DNA from: Acidobacteriota bacterium
Lineage (GTDB): Bacteria; Acidobacteriota; Thermoanaerobaculia; Multivoradales; Multivoraceae
Direction: 5' to 3'
DNA: 64,000 nt
Assembly: GCA_028875725.1 (NCBI GenBank)
Contig: JAPPCR010000015.1
Coordinates: 124,001 to 188,000, forward strand
Below, piece by piece: positions 25,269 to 33,773 of this stretch. Position 1 is the first letter of the stretch; each line of letters opens with the position of its first letter. Below the pieces are notes generated by a model, which did not search any database, was not told the origin of the DNA, and saw nothing but the letters and a program-made list of their open reading frames with translations. A program made the translations under genes and the position numbers.

Positions 25269-27560
25269 CTACCGCCTTCCGAGCAGGAGGACGCCCGCAG
25301 CCGGCAGCACCGTCACCGACGCCAGCAGGCACGCCGGCAGGCCGATCAACATGACGGCCGCCATCGTCTCCAGGCCCGGGTGGTCGGTGAACAGCAGGAT
25401 CGAGAAACTGGCCGTCGTGGTCAGCGTCGTCATCGCGATCGCCCGGCCGACCGACAGGGCCGCCCCGCGAATCGGCTGGGCCGGATCGTCGAGGATTCGG
25501 TGGACGACGTGGATGCCGTCGTCGATCCCGAGCCCGAAGATCAGCGGCAACACGAGCCAGGTCATCACGTTGAAGGGAATGCCGACCCAGCACAGCACGC
25601 CCAGGGTGAACGGCACCGCGGCCAGCACCGGCAGCACCGCCAGCAGGACGGAGGCGGGCCGCCGGAAGTCGACGCAGAGGACGAGCAGCACGAATCCCAG
25701 GATCGAAAGCGCGATCCACGGGATCCACGGCCGGTCGCCGATCATCATCCCCTCGACCACCGCCAGCAGCCCGCTGGCGGCCGGGTCAATCGCCTGCACC
25801 ACCTCGCGCTGGCGCCGTGCCAGGGCGCCGTCCGCCTTCGAATCCGCGGCGTAGGCGTAGACCAGGAACTCGCCGGTGGGCGCGATGAACTTCTCGCGCA
25901 GGCCGGGCGGCAGCGAGTCGATGTCGGGTGGGCCGACCGCCGCCGCTCGACGGAGCGCACCCACCGCCAGGGCCCGGGGATCGCCCATGGGGGCGGCTGC
26001 GGCCGACCGGCCCTCGGAGCCGAAAACCCGGTGCAGTGCCGAGGCCCGCTCCGGCAGATCGGCAGGCAGGATCGTGCCGAGGCTGATCGTCTCGCTGAAC
26101 AGCGGATGACCGTCCAGCCGGCCCGCGAACTCCCTCGCCTGGTCGAGACTGTCAGCCGCCAGGATCCATGGCGCGCCGTTCGTGCCGAGTACTTCCTGAA
26201 TCCGGTCGACCATCGCGATGGCCGGCACACCGCGATTCATGATCCGCTCCAGCCGCGTCTCCACCTGTAGCCGCGGCAATCCCGCGAGCGCTACCACCAG
26301 CAAGCCGGCACTTACCAGCAAGCAGCGAACCGGTCGCTCCGTCGCCCACCGCACCACGGACGGGAGGCCGGGAACACGGACCGGCGTCGCGCGCCCAGCC
26401 GGAGCCTCCGTCGCCGTCTCTACGCGCCGGCGGTGCCGCCGCTGGCGCAGCACCCACACGGACGGCAGGACGAGCAGCGTCAGCGGCAGGCAGAACAGGA
26501 GACCCAGACCGCCCGAGAGGCCGAGATGGAGCGCCACAGGGTCCGGCGCGGTCGCCGCGATGAGGAACGCTCCCGCCGTCGTGATGCCCCCGGCGACGAC
26601 GCCGCGGCCGGCGCCGGACAGGGTACGCCGCAACGCCTGCTCGAACGAGCGACCACGAGCCAGTTCCTCTCGCTGGCGCACGAACAAGTGGACGGCGAAG
26701 TCGATGCCGAGGCCGAAGACCGTGACGCCGAAGAATGTCTCCATCACGGTCAGCTTCCCGGTCAGGACGCCGACGGCGCCCAGGGCGGCGCCAATCGCGA
26801 GGATCAGAACCGCGGCCACCGACAGCATGCCGCCCGGTCGTTTCTCGACGATCCGGAAGAGAAGCAGGACGAGCACGAGGCTGATCGGCGTCAGGCGCTT
26901 GATCGCACCCAACGTCTGCTCCTGGTCGCCCGCCGACAGCGCCGGCAGACCCGAGAAGCCCGCCGTCACCCCCGAACCGGCCAAGGCGCTCTCGATGGCG
27001 GCCTCGATCTCGAAGAACGGGCTCTCGCCCACCTCTTCCGCGAGCGGGTCCCTCGCCATCTTGATCTCGACCAGCCGGGCGCCGGGCACGCTGGCCACCG
27101 CGCCGCGAAGCGCCACGGCAGAGGCGGCGAACTCCGCCAGATTCGCAACGTCGTCCGGCCGCTCGACGAGGCCGAGCCAACGGTCGAACAGAGGCCGCTC
27201 GACAAGCCACGGCGCCTGCTCCGCGAGCCACTCGAGCGGCAGCGGGCGTCGGGCGGCGGCGACTGACGGCAGCGCCGACGCGGCCTCGATCGTGCGGTCT
27301 ACGGCCTGATCGAGTCGCTCCTCCTCGCCCTCGAGCAGCACCAGGAGCAGACCGCCGAGCTCGTACTGCTCGGACATCTCGAAGTAGCGGCCGACGTGCT
27401 CGTTGCCGCGGTTCATGACGCCCGTGAACGTGAGATCGACCGTTGTCGCCGGCAGCAACGCGGCCAGGGCGAGAGCCGGCACAACGGCACACGCGATCGC
27501 GCTCCGCGGGGAGCGGATCGTCCAGCGCGCAACCGCGTCGAGTGCTCCTCTCATGCTCAT
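25269..27560 (-). CDS. RND superfamily (MMPL/HpnN-like) transporter
   Basis: 763 aa with two repeats, each one helix, a large periplasmic loop and about five helices. TM4-type motifs GLGIDFAVHLFVR and GLGIDDGIHVVHR carry the proton-relay aspartates. The length and lack of an adaptor or outer-membrane partner fit MMPL/hopanoid-transporter-like RND proteins, which move lipids, unlike three-part drug pumps. First gene of a five-gene operon. ATG 27560 or 27554 are both possible starts. Confidence 0.88.
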   Translation of the reverse strand: MSMRGALDAVARWTIRSPRSAIACAVVPALALAALLPATTVDLTFTGVMNRGNEHVGRYFEMSEQYELGGLLLVLLEGEEERLDQAVDRTIEAASALPSVAAARRPLPLEWLAEQAPWLVERPLFDRWLGLVERPDDVANLAEFAASAVALRGAVASVPGARLVEIKMARDPLAEEVGESPFFEIEAAIESALAGSGVTAGFSGLPALSAGDQEQTLGAIKRLTPISLVLVLLLFRIVEKRPGGMLSVAAVLILAIGAALGAVGVLTGKLTVMETFFGVTVFGLGIDFAVHLFVRQREELARGRSFEQALRRTLSGAGRGVVAGGITTAGAFLIAATAPDPVALHLGLSGGLGLLFCLPLTLLVLPSVWVLRQRRHRRRVETATEAPAGRATPVRVPGLPSVVRWATERPVRCLLVSAGLLVVALAGLPRLQVETRLERIMNRGVPAIAMVDRIQEVLGTNGAPWILAADSLDQAREFAGRLDGHPLFSETISLGTILPADLPERASALHRVFGSEGRSAAAAPMGDPRALAVGALRRAAAVGPPDIDSLPPGLREKFIAPTGEFLVYAYAADSKADGALARRQREVVQAIDPAASGLLAVVEGMMIGDRPWIPWIALSILGFVLLVLCVDFRRPASVLLAVLPVLAAVPFTLGVLCWVGIPFNVMTWLVLPLIFGLGIDDGIHVVHRILDDPAQPIRGAALSVGRAIAMTTLTTTASFSILLFTDHPGLETMAAVMLIGLPACLLASVTVLPAAGVLLLGRR

Positions 27561-27626
27561 GGACGGCTGCTACAGTCCCGCGCTCCAGTGGCCCCGGAGA
27601 TGGGGCCCCCAGAACGAGGAGAAGAG

Positions 27627-28469
27627 ATGAAGTTCGGCATCATGTTCGCCAACACCGGCCCGTTCGTCGACGGCCCACCCGCCGCGGGTCTCGCTCAGGC
27701 GGCCGAAGCCGCCGGCTTCGACTCGCTATGGACCGTGGAGCACGTCGTCGTCCCGCGCGGCTACGCCTCCCCCTATCCCTATGACGAAAGCGGCAAGATG
27801 CCCGGCGGACGCGAGGACTTCGACATCCCCGACCCGCTCGTCTGGCTATCCTACGTGGCCGCGGCGACCACGAGCATCAAGCTCGCCACCGGCATCCTGA
27901 TCGTCCCGCAGCGCAATCCCCTGGTCACGGCCAAGGCCGTTGCCACGCTCGACAAGCTCTCCGGCGGCCGGGCCGTCCTGGGCGTCGGCGTCGGCTGGCT
28001 CGAAGAGGAGTTCAATGCCCTCGGCGTGCCCTTCGCCGGCCGTGGCCGCCGCCTCGACGACTATCTGCGCGCCTTCCGGGCGCTGTGGACCGAGGACTGC
28101 CCCAGCCATGACGGTGAGTTCGTCTCCTTCTCCGACTGCTACAGCCGGCCGCAACCGACGCAGGGCTCCGTGCCCATCGTCGTCGGCGGCCACTCCGACC
28201 GCGCCGCCCGCCGCGCCGGCGAGCTGGGCGACGGCTTCTTCCCCGCCCTCGGCGACGTCGACCAGCTGAAGCACCTGCTCGGCGTCATGCGCGCCAGCGC
28301 CGAGGCGGCGGGCCGCGACCCGGACGCGATCGAGATCACCGCCAACGGCGGACCGCCGGATCACGTCGCCCGAATGGCCGAACTCGGCGTCTCCCGCGTC
28401 ATCGTCCCGCCGATGCCGCCGGACAAGCTCGCCCAGTTCGGCGAAGAGGTCATCGCGAAGTTCGCTTGA
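27627..28469 (+). CDS. LLM-class (luciferase-like) F420-dependent oxidoreductase
   Basis: 280 aa TIM-barrel flavin/F420 enzyme: MKFGIMFANTGPF start, GFDSLWTVEHVVVP, KLATGILIVPQRNPLVTAK, GRAVLGVGVGWLEEEF, and PIVVGGHSDRAARRAGELGDG. Residue pattern matches the TIGR03619-type subgroup usually assigned F420; FMN use cannot be excluded. Substrate unknown. Strong ribosome site GAGGAGAAGAG before ATG 27627; earlier in-frame sequence is not protein-like. Divergent from the RND operon with 66 bp between. Confidence 0.9.
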   Translation: MKFGIMFANTGPFVDGPPAAGLAQAAEAAGFDSLWTVEHVVVPRGYASPYPYDESGKMPGGREDFDIPDPLVWLSYVAAATTSIKLATGILIVPQRNPLVTAKAVATLDKLSGGRAVLGVGVGWLEEEFNALGVPFAGRGRRLDDYLRAFRALWTEDCPSHDGEFVSFSDCYSRPQPTQGSVPIVVGGHSDRAARRAGELGDGFFPALGDVDQLKHLLGVMRASAEAAGRDPDAIEITANGGPPDHVARMAELGVSRVIVPPMPPDKLAQFGEEVIAKFA

Positions 28470-28494
28470 CTTGCGCGGTGGTAACTTCCCCCGC

Positions 28495-29385
28495 ATGATC
28501 CAAGCTGCCAGCCTCACTCGCCCCCTGCTCACCGCACTCGCGCTGCTGTTCGTCGCGGCCACCCCCAACCTCGCCTCCGAAGACGAAGCCGACGACCCCA
28601 TCCGCGTCCTCTTCGTCAGCAAGTCCTCCGGCTTCCAGCACTCCGCCATCAAGCGCACCGACGGCCATCCCAGCCACGTCGACACCGTGCTGGCCGAGGT
28701 CGCGGCCGACCGCGGCTTCGAGATCACCTCCACCAAGGACGCCGGCCTGATCAACACGGCGCAACTCGCCAACTTCGACGTCGTCATCTTCTACACGACC
28801 GGCGACTTGACCCAGCGCGGCGGCAGCGGCGAGGGCATCTTCCGCGGCGACGGCAATCCCCCGATGAGCGGCGACGGCGTCTCCGACCTGATCGCCTGGA
28901 CCGAAGCCGGCGGCGGTTTCGTCGGCTTCCACCCCGCGACCGACACCTTCCACGGCGAGGGCGACGAAGTGACCCCCTACATCGGCCTGATCGGCGGCGA
29001 GTTCACCCATCACGGCAGGCAGTTTCCCGGCATCGTCCGTGTTGCCGATTCCCGCCACCCCACGATGAAGTCCGTCGAAGACGGCTGGAAGATCATGGAC
29101 GAGTGGTACCTGTTCAAGAACCTCGCCGAAGACAAGCTCCACGTCCTGGCGTTGATGGACCCCGGCGAAGAGCGGGCCAAGCAGGAGGTCTACGACATCG
29201 ACCCCTACCCCATCGCCTGGTGCCACGAACTCGGCGCCGGCCGCGTTCTCTACAACGCGATGGGCCACCGCGAGGACGTCTGGGACCACGAGATGTTCCA
29301 GGCCTGGGTCGGCGACACGATCGAATGGGCGGCCGGGGAAGGCGAAGCCGCGGCAGCACCGAACTGGGGGGACGTGGTTCCGTAA
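28495..29385 (+). CDS. ThuA-like domain protein, exported
   Basis: 296 aa. Signal peptide (LLTALALLFVAATPNLAS) followed by one ThuA domain of the glutamine-amidotransferase-like fold: RVLFVSKSSGFQHSAI, NFDVVIFYTTGD, GGGFVGFHPATDTFHG, and HELGAGRVLYNAMGHREDVW. Family members bind or modify sugars (trehalose utilisation) or form parts of larger carbohydrate-active proteins. ATG 28495 was preferred over 28471, which gives a charged leader and overlaps the upstream stop region. Confidence 0.87.
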   Translation: MIQAASLTRPLLTALALLFVAATPNLASEDEADDPIRVLFVSKSSGFQHSAIKRTDGHPSHVDTVLAEVAADRGFEITSTKDAGLINTAQLANFDVVIFYTTGDLTQRGGSGEGIFRGDGNPPMSGDGVSDLIAWTEAGGGFVGFHPATDTFHGEGDEVTPYIGLIGGEFTHHGRQFPGIVRVADSRHPTMKSVEDGWKIMDEWYLFKNLAEDKLHVLALMDPGEERAKQEVYDIDPYPIAWCHELGAGRVLYNAMGHREDVWDHEMFQAWVGDTIEWAAGEGEAAAAPNWGDVVP

Positions 29386-29417
29386 GGCGAACGTCGCGGG
29401 AACCCGGGAGAACCCCC

Positions 29418-29849
29418 ATGAAGAAACCACCTGAAGGCTGGCCGAGAATCTCATCATCCGTCTTCTACGACGACGCGGCGGCCGCGATCGACTGGCTGGT
29501 CCGCGCCTTCGGCTTCGAGGTGCAGGAGAGGGTCGAGGACGACCAGGGGCGCATCGTCCATTCGCAGCTCGTCCTGGACGGCGGGCTCATCATGATCGGT
29601 CAGACCGGCCTGCAGCCGGACCGCGCGTACCAGAAGTCTCCGCGGACTGTCGGCGGCGCGAACACGCAGTCGCTGGTCATCTACGTGGACGACGCCGATG
29701 CTCACTGCGAGCGGGCACGGGCGGCCGGCGCCGAGATCACGATCGAGCCGGCGACTCAGGACTACGGCGAGGGCTACTGGGTCGACCGGAGCTACGGCGC
29801 CCGGGATCCCGAAGGCCACCACTGGTGGTTCCTCCAGCGGCTGCGCTGA
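29418..29849 (+). CDS. VOC-superfamily (glyoxalase-like) protein
   Basis: 143 aa with paired beta-alpha-beta-beta-beta modules: SSVFYDDAAAAIDWLVRAFG, HSQLVLDGGLIMIG, SLVIYVDDADAHCERARAAG, and YGARDPEGHHWWFLQ. The RDPEGHHW segment is typical of PhnB/glyoxalase-like proteins. Metal ligand candidates include the final His pair and Glu. Function cannot be stated beyond the fold. GGGAG ribosome site 7 bases before ATG 29418. Confidence 0.87.
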   Translation: MKKPPEGWPRISSSVFYDDAAAAIDWLVRAFGFEVQERVEDDQGRIVHSQLVLDGGLIMIGQTGLQPDRAYQKSPRTVGGANTQSLVIYVDDADAHCERARAAGAEITIEPATQDYGEGYWVDRSYGARDPEGHHWWFLQRLR

Positions 29850-29867
29850 CGCGCTTGTGCAGGAACT

Positions 29868-29892
29868 TTGAATAAGGGTTCTCCCTATTCAA
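29868..29892. promoter_or_regulatory. Hairpin/inverted repeat upstream of imuA
   Basis: TTGAATA-A-GGG and CCCTATTCAA form a 10-bp stem with one bulged A and a TTCT loop. It is AT-rich against a GC-rich background and lies in the 200-bp gap between the VOC gene and imuA. It may end the upstream transcript or be a DNA-binding site. A second, weaker nested structure lies at about 29916-29962 (GGCGTCG...CGACGCC enclosing AGCGA...TCGCT). No consensus LexA box was recognised. Confidence 0.4.
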
Positions 29893-30049
29893 GGTTCGCC
29901 CTGAAGTCTTAGCAAGGGGCGTCGAGCGACCGTTCTGGCTCGCTACCTGCGGCCGCGACGCCACAACAGGTGGACTTCCCATTTACGCCTTAGTTTCGCT
30001 ATGATGCTCTCTTCCCACTTTCGCATTTCCCATTCCGCTCCACGGTGCC

Positions 30050-30886
30050 GTGACTTCCCTGCCCGCAGCTCTCACCGACCCGCAGTGGCCGCGCTCGCTC
30101 GTGCGCCAGATCCGGCGCGGGCGAGATCTGGTTAGCGACGGTTCCTCGGCCGGAATCCAGGAAGTAGAAGCCGACGTGTTCGCCACGCGGCTTGCGGGCG
30201 TCGACCGCCTGCTGGACGGCGGCATCCGCCGCGGGCAGACGATCGAGCTGGTCGGCCCCCGAAGCAGCGGCCGCTTCTCCCTGGTGCTGGAACTGCTGGC
30301 CGGCGCCACCGAGAGTGGTGAGTCGGCGGCGCTGATCGATCTGGGGGATCACTTCGATCCGCAGGCGGCGGCGCGCGCCGGGGTCGACCTCGAACGGTTG
30401 CTCTGGGCGCGGCCCGAGCGATTGAAGCAGGCGCTGGGCAGCGCCGAGGTGCTGATCGGCGGCGGATTTCCCCTGGTCGTGCTCGACCTCGGTCTGCCTC
30501 CGATCCCCGGTGGCCGCGGCAAGGAGTCGGCGTGGCTGCGGTTGCGGCGGGCAGCGGAGGACCACCAGGCGGCGCTGCTGATCGCGGCCCCGTACCGCGC
30601 CGGCGGCACGGCGCCGCAGAAGGTTCTCGATCTCGGGTCGCGAACATCGCCGGTCCGTGCCCTCTGGGCGCAGGCCGCACCGAGAAGCCCGCGCTTGCTC
30701 AACGGACTCAGAACCCGGCTCGAGCTCACCAAGTCGCGCGGCAAACGGCCGGGCGCCGCGGCCGAAGTCGAGTTGCGCGTGCTTACCCGCAGCCTGCGGC
30801 GCCCCCTGCCAGACGTGCCGCCCCGTCGGGCGGAGAACCGCAACGCCGCCGGTACGCCGGTCGAGGTCCTGCGCCGTGCCGGGTAA
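30050..30886 (+). CDS. imuA: ImuA, RecA-like translesion accessory protein
   Basis: 278 aa, typical for ImuA. A RecA-like core (about residues 45-230) has FATRLAGVDRLLDGGIRRGQ then a degenerate P-loop GPRSSGRFS at 69-77, in which the usual lysine is Arg75. ImuA works with ImuB and DnaE2 in error-prone DNA synthesis after damage. The GTG start at 30050 is the best available but has no clear ribosome site. The stop overlaps the imuB start by 11 bases, as expected for a mutagenesis cassette. Confidence 0.85.
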   Translation: MTSLPAALTDPQWPRSLVRQIRRGRDLVSDGSSAGIQEVEADVFATRLAGVDRLLDGGIRRGQTIELVGPRSSGRFSLVLELLAGATESGESAALIDLGDHFDPQAAARAGVDLERLLWARPERLKQALGSAEVLIGGGFPLVVLDLGLPPIPGGRGKESAWLRLRRAAEDHQAALLIAAPYRAGGTAPQKVLDLGSRTSPVRALWAQAAPRSPRLLNGLRTRLELTKSRGKRPGAAAEVELRVLTRSLRRPLPDVPPRRAENRNAAGTPVEVLRRAG

Positions 30887-32522
30887 GCGGAAGACCCGCA
30901 TCGCCTGCCTGCGAGCAGCGTTGTTTCCTCTTGCCGCCTACTTGCGAGGAGCGCCCGAACTCGCCCGCGAGGCGGTCGTGGTCCACGAAGGTCCGTCGGC
31001 GCGGATCGTCGCCGCTTCCCGGCTGGCACGGCGAGCCGGGGTGCGGCCGGGGCTGACCGTGACCCAGGCCCGGAACATCGAGTCCGGCCTCGTCTCTCGC
31101 ACCCGCGACCCCGAACGCGAGCACACCGCGCAGGAGGTACTGCTCGAGATCGGGGACGCCTTCTCGCCCCGGGTCGAGGACGGCGGCGAGGGCATGGTCT
31201 ACCTCGACTTGGCCGGCATCAGTCCGGCCTCCGCCGGGAACAGCGCCAAGGAGCGGGACAAGACCGCCGTCAACCCGTTGCTGCCCCTGAGCGTCGGCGG
31301 CGACGAGCACAGCCTCGGCCAGTCGATCATGCGGGACATGGACGCCGCCGGCCTCCCCGGCCGGGTCGGCATCGCCGGCAGCAAGCTGGCGGCGCGAGCG
31401 GCGGCCGCCCTCCCGCGGTCGCCGAACGTCGTGGCGCCGCGCGGCGAGGCCCGGTTCCTGGCGCCGTTGCCGCTCAAGTCCCTGTTCGAGGACGGTAGCC
31501 GCGACCCCGACTCGGCGCAGGACGGCGACGACTTTGGAGTTCTCCACACGCTGAAGCTCTGGGGACTGCGCACGGTCGGCGACCTCGCCGGCTTGCCGGC
31601 AGCCGAGGTCCACAGCCGCCTCGGCGAGCGCGGCACGGCGCTCCATTCCGCCGCCCGGGGCTTCGACCCGAAGCCGTTGACTCCCCGTCCGCCGCCGCCC
31701 ACCTTCCGCGAGTCGCAGACCTTCGAGTGGCCGATCGACAACCTGGAGCCGTTCCTGTTCGTCGCCCGCGGCGCCGTCTCCCGGCTGGCGGACCGGCTCG
31801 ACGCCCGGGGCATGGGCTGCAAGCGGCTCGAGCTGTCGCTCAAGGTCGAGCCCGAGGGCCTCCACGAACTGGCCATCGAACTGCCGGCGCCCACCCGCGA
31901 GGCGCGGACGCTGCTGTCACTGATCCGTCTCCACCTGGAGGACGAGCCGCCCCGGTCGCCGATCACGTCGATGCAACTGCTCGCCCATCCCGACGTTCCG
32001 CGCCAGGCGCAGCTCAGCCTGCTCGGACCGGCCGCCCTGTCGCCCGACCGCCTGGCCGCCGTCACCGCGCGGCTGCTCGCCCTGCTCGGCCCGAACCGCG
32101 TCGGCTCGCCGCGCACCCGGAACGGCCACCTGCCCGAACGTTTCCGCCTGGCCGACTACGACCCGCCCCCGCCGCCCCGGATCCGGCTCGAACCCCGGCC
32201 CGGCCGCGGCATGCTGGCGGTGCGCACCCTGCGGCCGCCGGTCGAGGTCGAGGTGCTGACCGCGGAGAGCGAAGAGACAGACCGCGTCGTGCCCTGTCCC
32301 GCACCGCTACAGATCAACCCCCTGCCGACGGACGAACGCCACATCCGCATCGAAGGCGCCGTCCGAACCGCCGCCGGCCCTTGGGAGATCGAGGAAGGCT
32401 GGTGGCGAGAAGCCCCGGCAATGCGGGACTACTGGGACGTCGAGCTGCAGACCGGCGCGGTGTGCCGGATCTACCGGGACCGGACGTCGGAACGCTGGTT
32501 CGCGGACGGCGTGTACGACTGA
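30876..32522 (+). CDS. imuB: ImuB, catalytically inactive Y-family polymerase homologue
   Basis: 548 aa from GTG 30876. Follows the Y-family layout (palm, fingers, HhH segment VLHTLKLWGLRTVGDLAGLP, little finger TFEWPIDNLEPFL), but the first acidic motif is replaced by RIACLRAALFPLAAY, and the usual DE pair near YLDLAG is absent. That is the known signature of ImuB, which bridges the beta clamp and DnaE2 and does not polymerise. The C-terminal third contains the ImuB-C region ending WWREAPAMRDYWDVEL. dnaE2, normally next, is 5.4 kb away. Confidence 0.9.
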   Translation: MPGKRKTRIACLRAALFPLAAYLRGAPELAREAVVVHEGPSARIVAASRLARRAGVRPGLTVTQARNIESGLVSRTRDPEREHTAQEVLLEIGDAFSPRVEDGGEGMVYLDLAGISPASAGNSAKERDKTAVNPLLPLSVGGDEHSLGQSIMRDMDAAGLPGRVGIAGSKLAARAAAALPRSPNVVAPRGEARFLAPLPLKSLFEDGSRDPDSAQDGDDFGVLHTLKLWGLRTVGDLAGLPAAEVHSRLGERGTALHSAARGFDPKPLTPRPPPPTFRESQTFEWPIDNLEPFLFVARGAVSRLADRLDARGMGCKRLELSLKVEPEGLHELAIELPAPTREARTLLSLIRLHLEDEPPRSPITSMQLLAHPDVPRQAQLSLLGPAALSPDRLAAVTARLLALLGPNRVGSPRTRNGHLPERFRLADYDPPPPPRIRLEPRPGRGMLAVRTLRPPVEVEVLTAESEETDRVVPCPAPLQINPLPTDERHIRIEGAVRTAAGPWEIEEGWWREAPAMRDYWDVELQTGAVCRIYRDRTSERWFADGVYD

Positions 32523-32528
32523 GGGGGC

Positions 32529-33725
32529 CTAGGACGAACGCACATCACCCGGAGCACACAATCGACGTCGCACGAAGTCATCGAACAGAGGGACGGTGAA
32601 GTCGATCTCGCCCCAACGCGGCGAGTAGCAGAGTCCCTTCTTGATCAGCTTGTCACGCACCGGCCCCACACCCGGTGTATCCCTGCCCATGGTCGCCGCG
32701 ACGCGACCTGAGGCGTACGGACCCTCGCCAAGTGACGCCATAGCGACCAGGTACTCGCGCTCTGAATCGGTCGTGCGGTCGATCCGGACTCGGAAGAAGC
32801 CGGTGTCCAGTTCATCAACCGCAGTCGTGACCGCACTATCTACGTCCGTAGCAGTGATTTCGACAGGACCATCCGCCAAGTCCCATACCTGCTTGCCGAA
32901 CTCCTGAAGGAAGTAGGGATAGCCCTGAGTCTCGTCGACGATTCGGTCAAGTGCGTCCGGCTGCCAAACGACCCCTTCCTCGTCAGCGGGTTTGACCAAA
33001 GCTGCTCTGGCGTCGTCCCCGTCCAGGCTGTCGATCGATCGGAAGTTGAACAACCGCTCCGCGTAGGACTTCGCCTCGCCGGCAAGGGCCGGCACCGAAG
33101 GCAAACCGGCACCCACTACCAGGAAGGGAAGTTGTTCCTGATTCACTTGGTGGAGGCCCACGATCAGGGCGGCCAGGTCCTTCCGCTTCAGGTACTGCAC
33201 CTCGTCGACCGTGACCAGAACGCCCTTTCCCCGCTCGCGAGCGGCCTCTCCGACCTCGGAAAACAGGCCAGCCAGGTCCTCGTCCAGCAACCCCGAATCC
33301 GCTCGGCCGGGCACGGGATCGAGGCCTACTGTGAGATCACCGCCGTCTGGCAGGTTCCACCGCACCTGGAACGACTTGAGCACACCAAAGGCCCGTTTTG
33401 CCCGATCGGCCAAGTTCTGTGCCGGGGAGAGGCGAAGGAGCACCTTCCGAACGAGTTCGGCCATCGCCTGCGGGAACCGCATTCCCTCGCTGGCTTCAAG
33501 CGGTTGGCAGACCCAGTTCCGGCTTTGGCCAAGACGGCGAAACTCCTGCAGGAGCACCGTCTTCCCCACGCCGCGGAGCCCGGTCAGGATCACGCTCTTG
33601 GCGAAACGGCCAAGGCGCAGGCGCTCGATGGCGATCCGGATCGTCTCGAGTTCGGCGTCCCGACCGACGAGTGCGGGCGGAGGGCTTCCGGCACCCGGAC
33701 TGTAGGGATTGCGGGTTGGGTCCAT
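32529..33725 (-). CDS. STAND/archaeal-type AAA+ ATPase
   Basis: 398 aa. Walker A TGLRGVGKT (about 48-56), Walker B GVLVTVDEVQ with Asp174-Glu175, sensor region FLVVGAGLPSVPALAG, then a winged-helix-like C-terminus ending with DFTVPLFDDFVRRRL. Related ATPases occur in archaea and in bacterial accessory regions, sometimes in defence or toxin-related loci, but no specific role is known. Base composition is less GC-rich than its neighbours. It meets imuB tail to tail with 6 bp between, and is divergent from the unknown gene at 33763-34815, sharing a short control region. Confidence 0.82.
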   Translation of the reverse strand: MDPTRNPYSPGAGSPPPALVGRDAELETIRIAIERLRLGRFAKSVILTGLRGVGKTVLLQEFRRLGQSRNWVCQPLEASEGMRFPQAMAELVRKVLLRLSPAQNLADRAKRAFGVLKSFQVRWNLPDGGDLTVGLDPVPGRADSGLLDEDLAGLFSEVGEAARERGKGVLVTVDEVQYLKRKDLAALIVGLHQVNQEQLPFLVVGAGLPSVPALAGEAKSYAERLFNFRSIDSLDGDDARAALVKPADEEGVVWQPDALDRIVDETQGYPYFLQEFGKQVWDLADGPVEITATDVDSAVTTAVDELDTGFFRVRIDRTTDSEREYLVAMASLGEGPYASGRVAATMGRDTPGVGPVRDKLIKKGLCYSPRWGEIDFTVPLFDDFVRRRLCAPGDVRSS

Positions 33726-33750
33726 CGGCTGATTATAGGGATCTGCCCGG

Positions 33751-33773
33751 CTTTTATCGAGTATGGATAAAAG
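33751..33773. promoter_or_regulatory. Perfect 8-bp inverted repeat, likely operator in a divergent promoter
   Basis: CTTTTATC (33751-33758) and GATAAAAG (33766-33773) are perfectly symmetric around 7 bases. The sequence is strikingly AT-rich for this genome and lies in the gap between the divergent ATPase and unknown genes, covering the first possible ATG of the latter. It could bind a regulator controlling both genes. Confidence 0.55.

Noticed and set aside
29850..30049. LexA box controlling imuA
   Set aside because: Inverted repeats and several GTTC/GAAC words occur, but none matches a known LexA consensus spacing; kept only as an unassigned hairpin.
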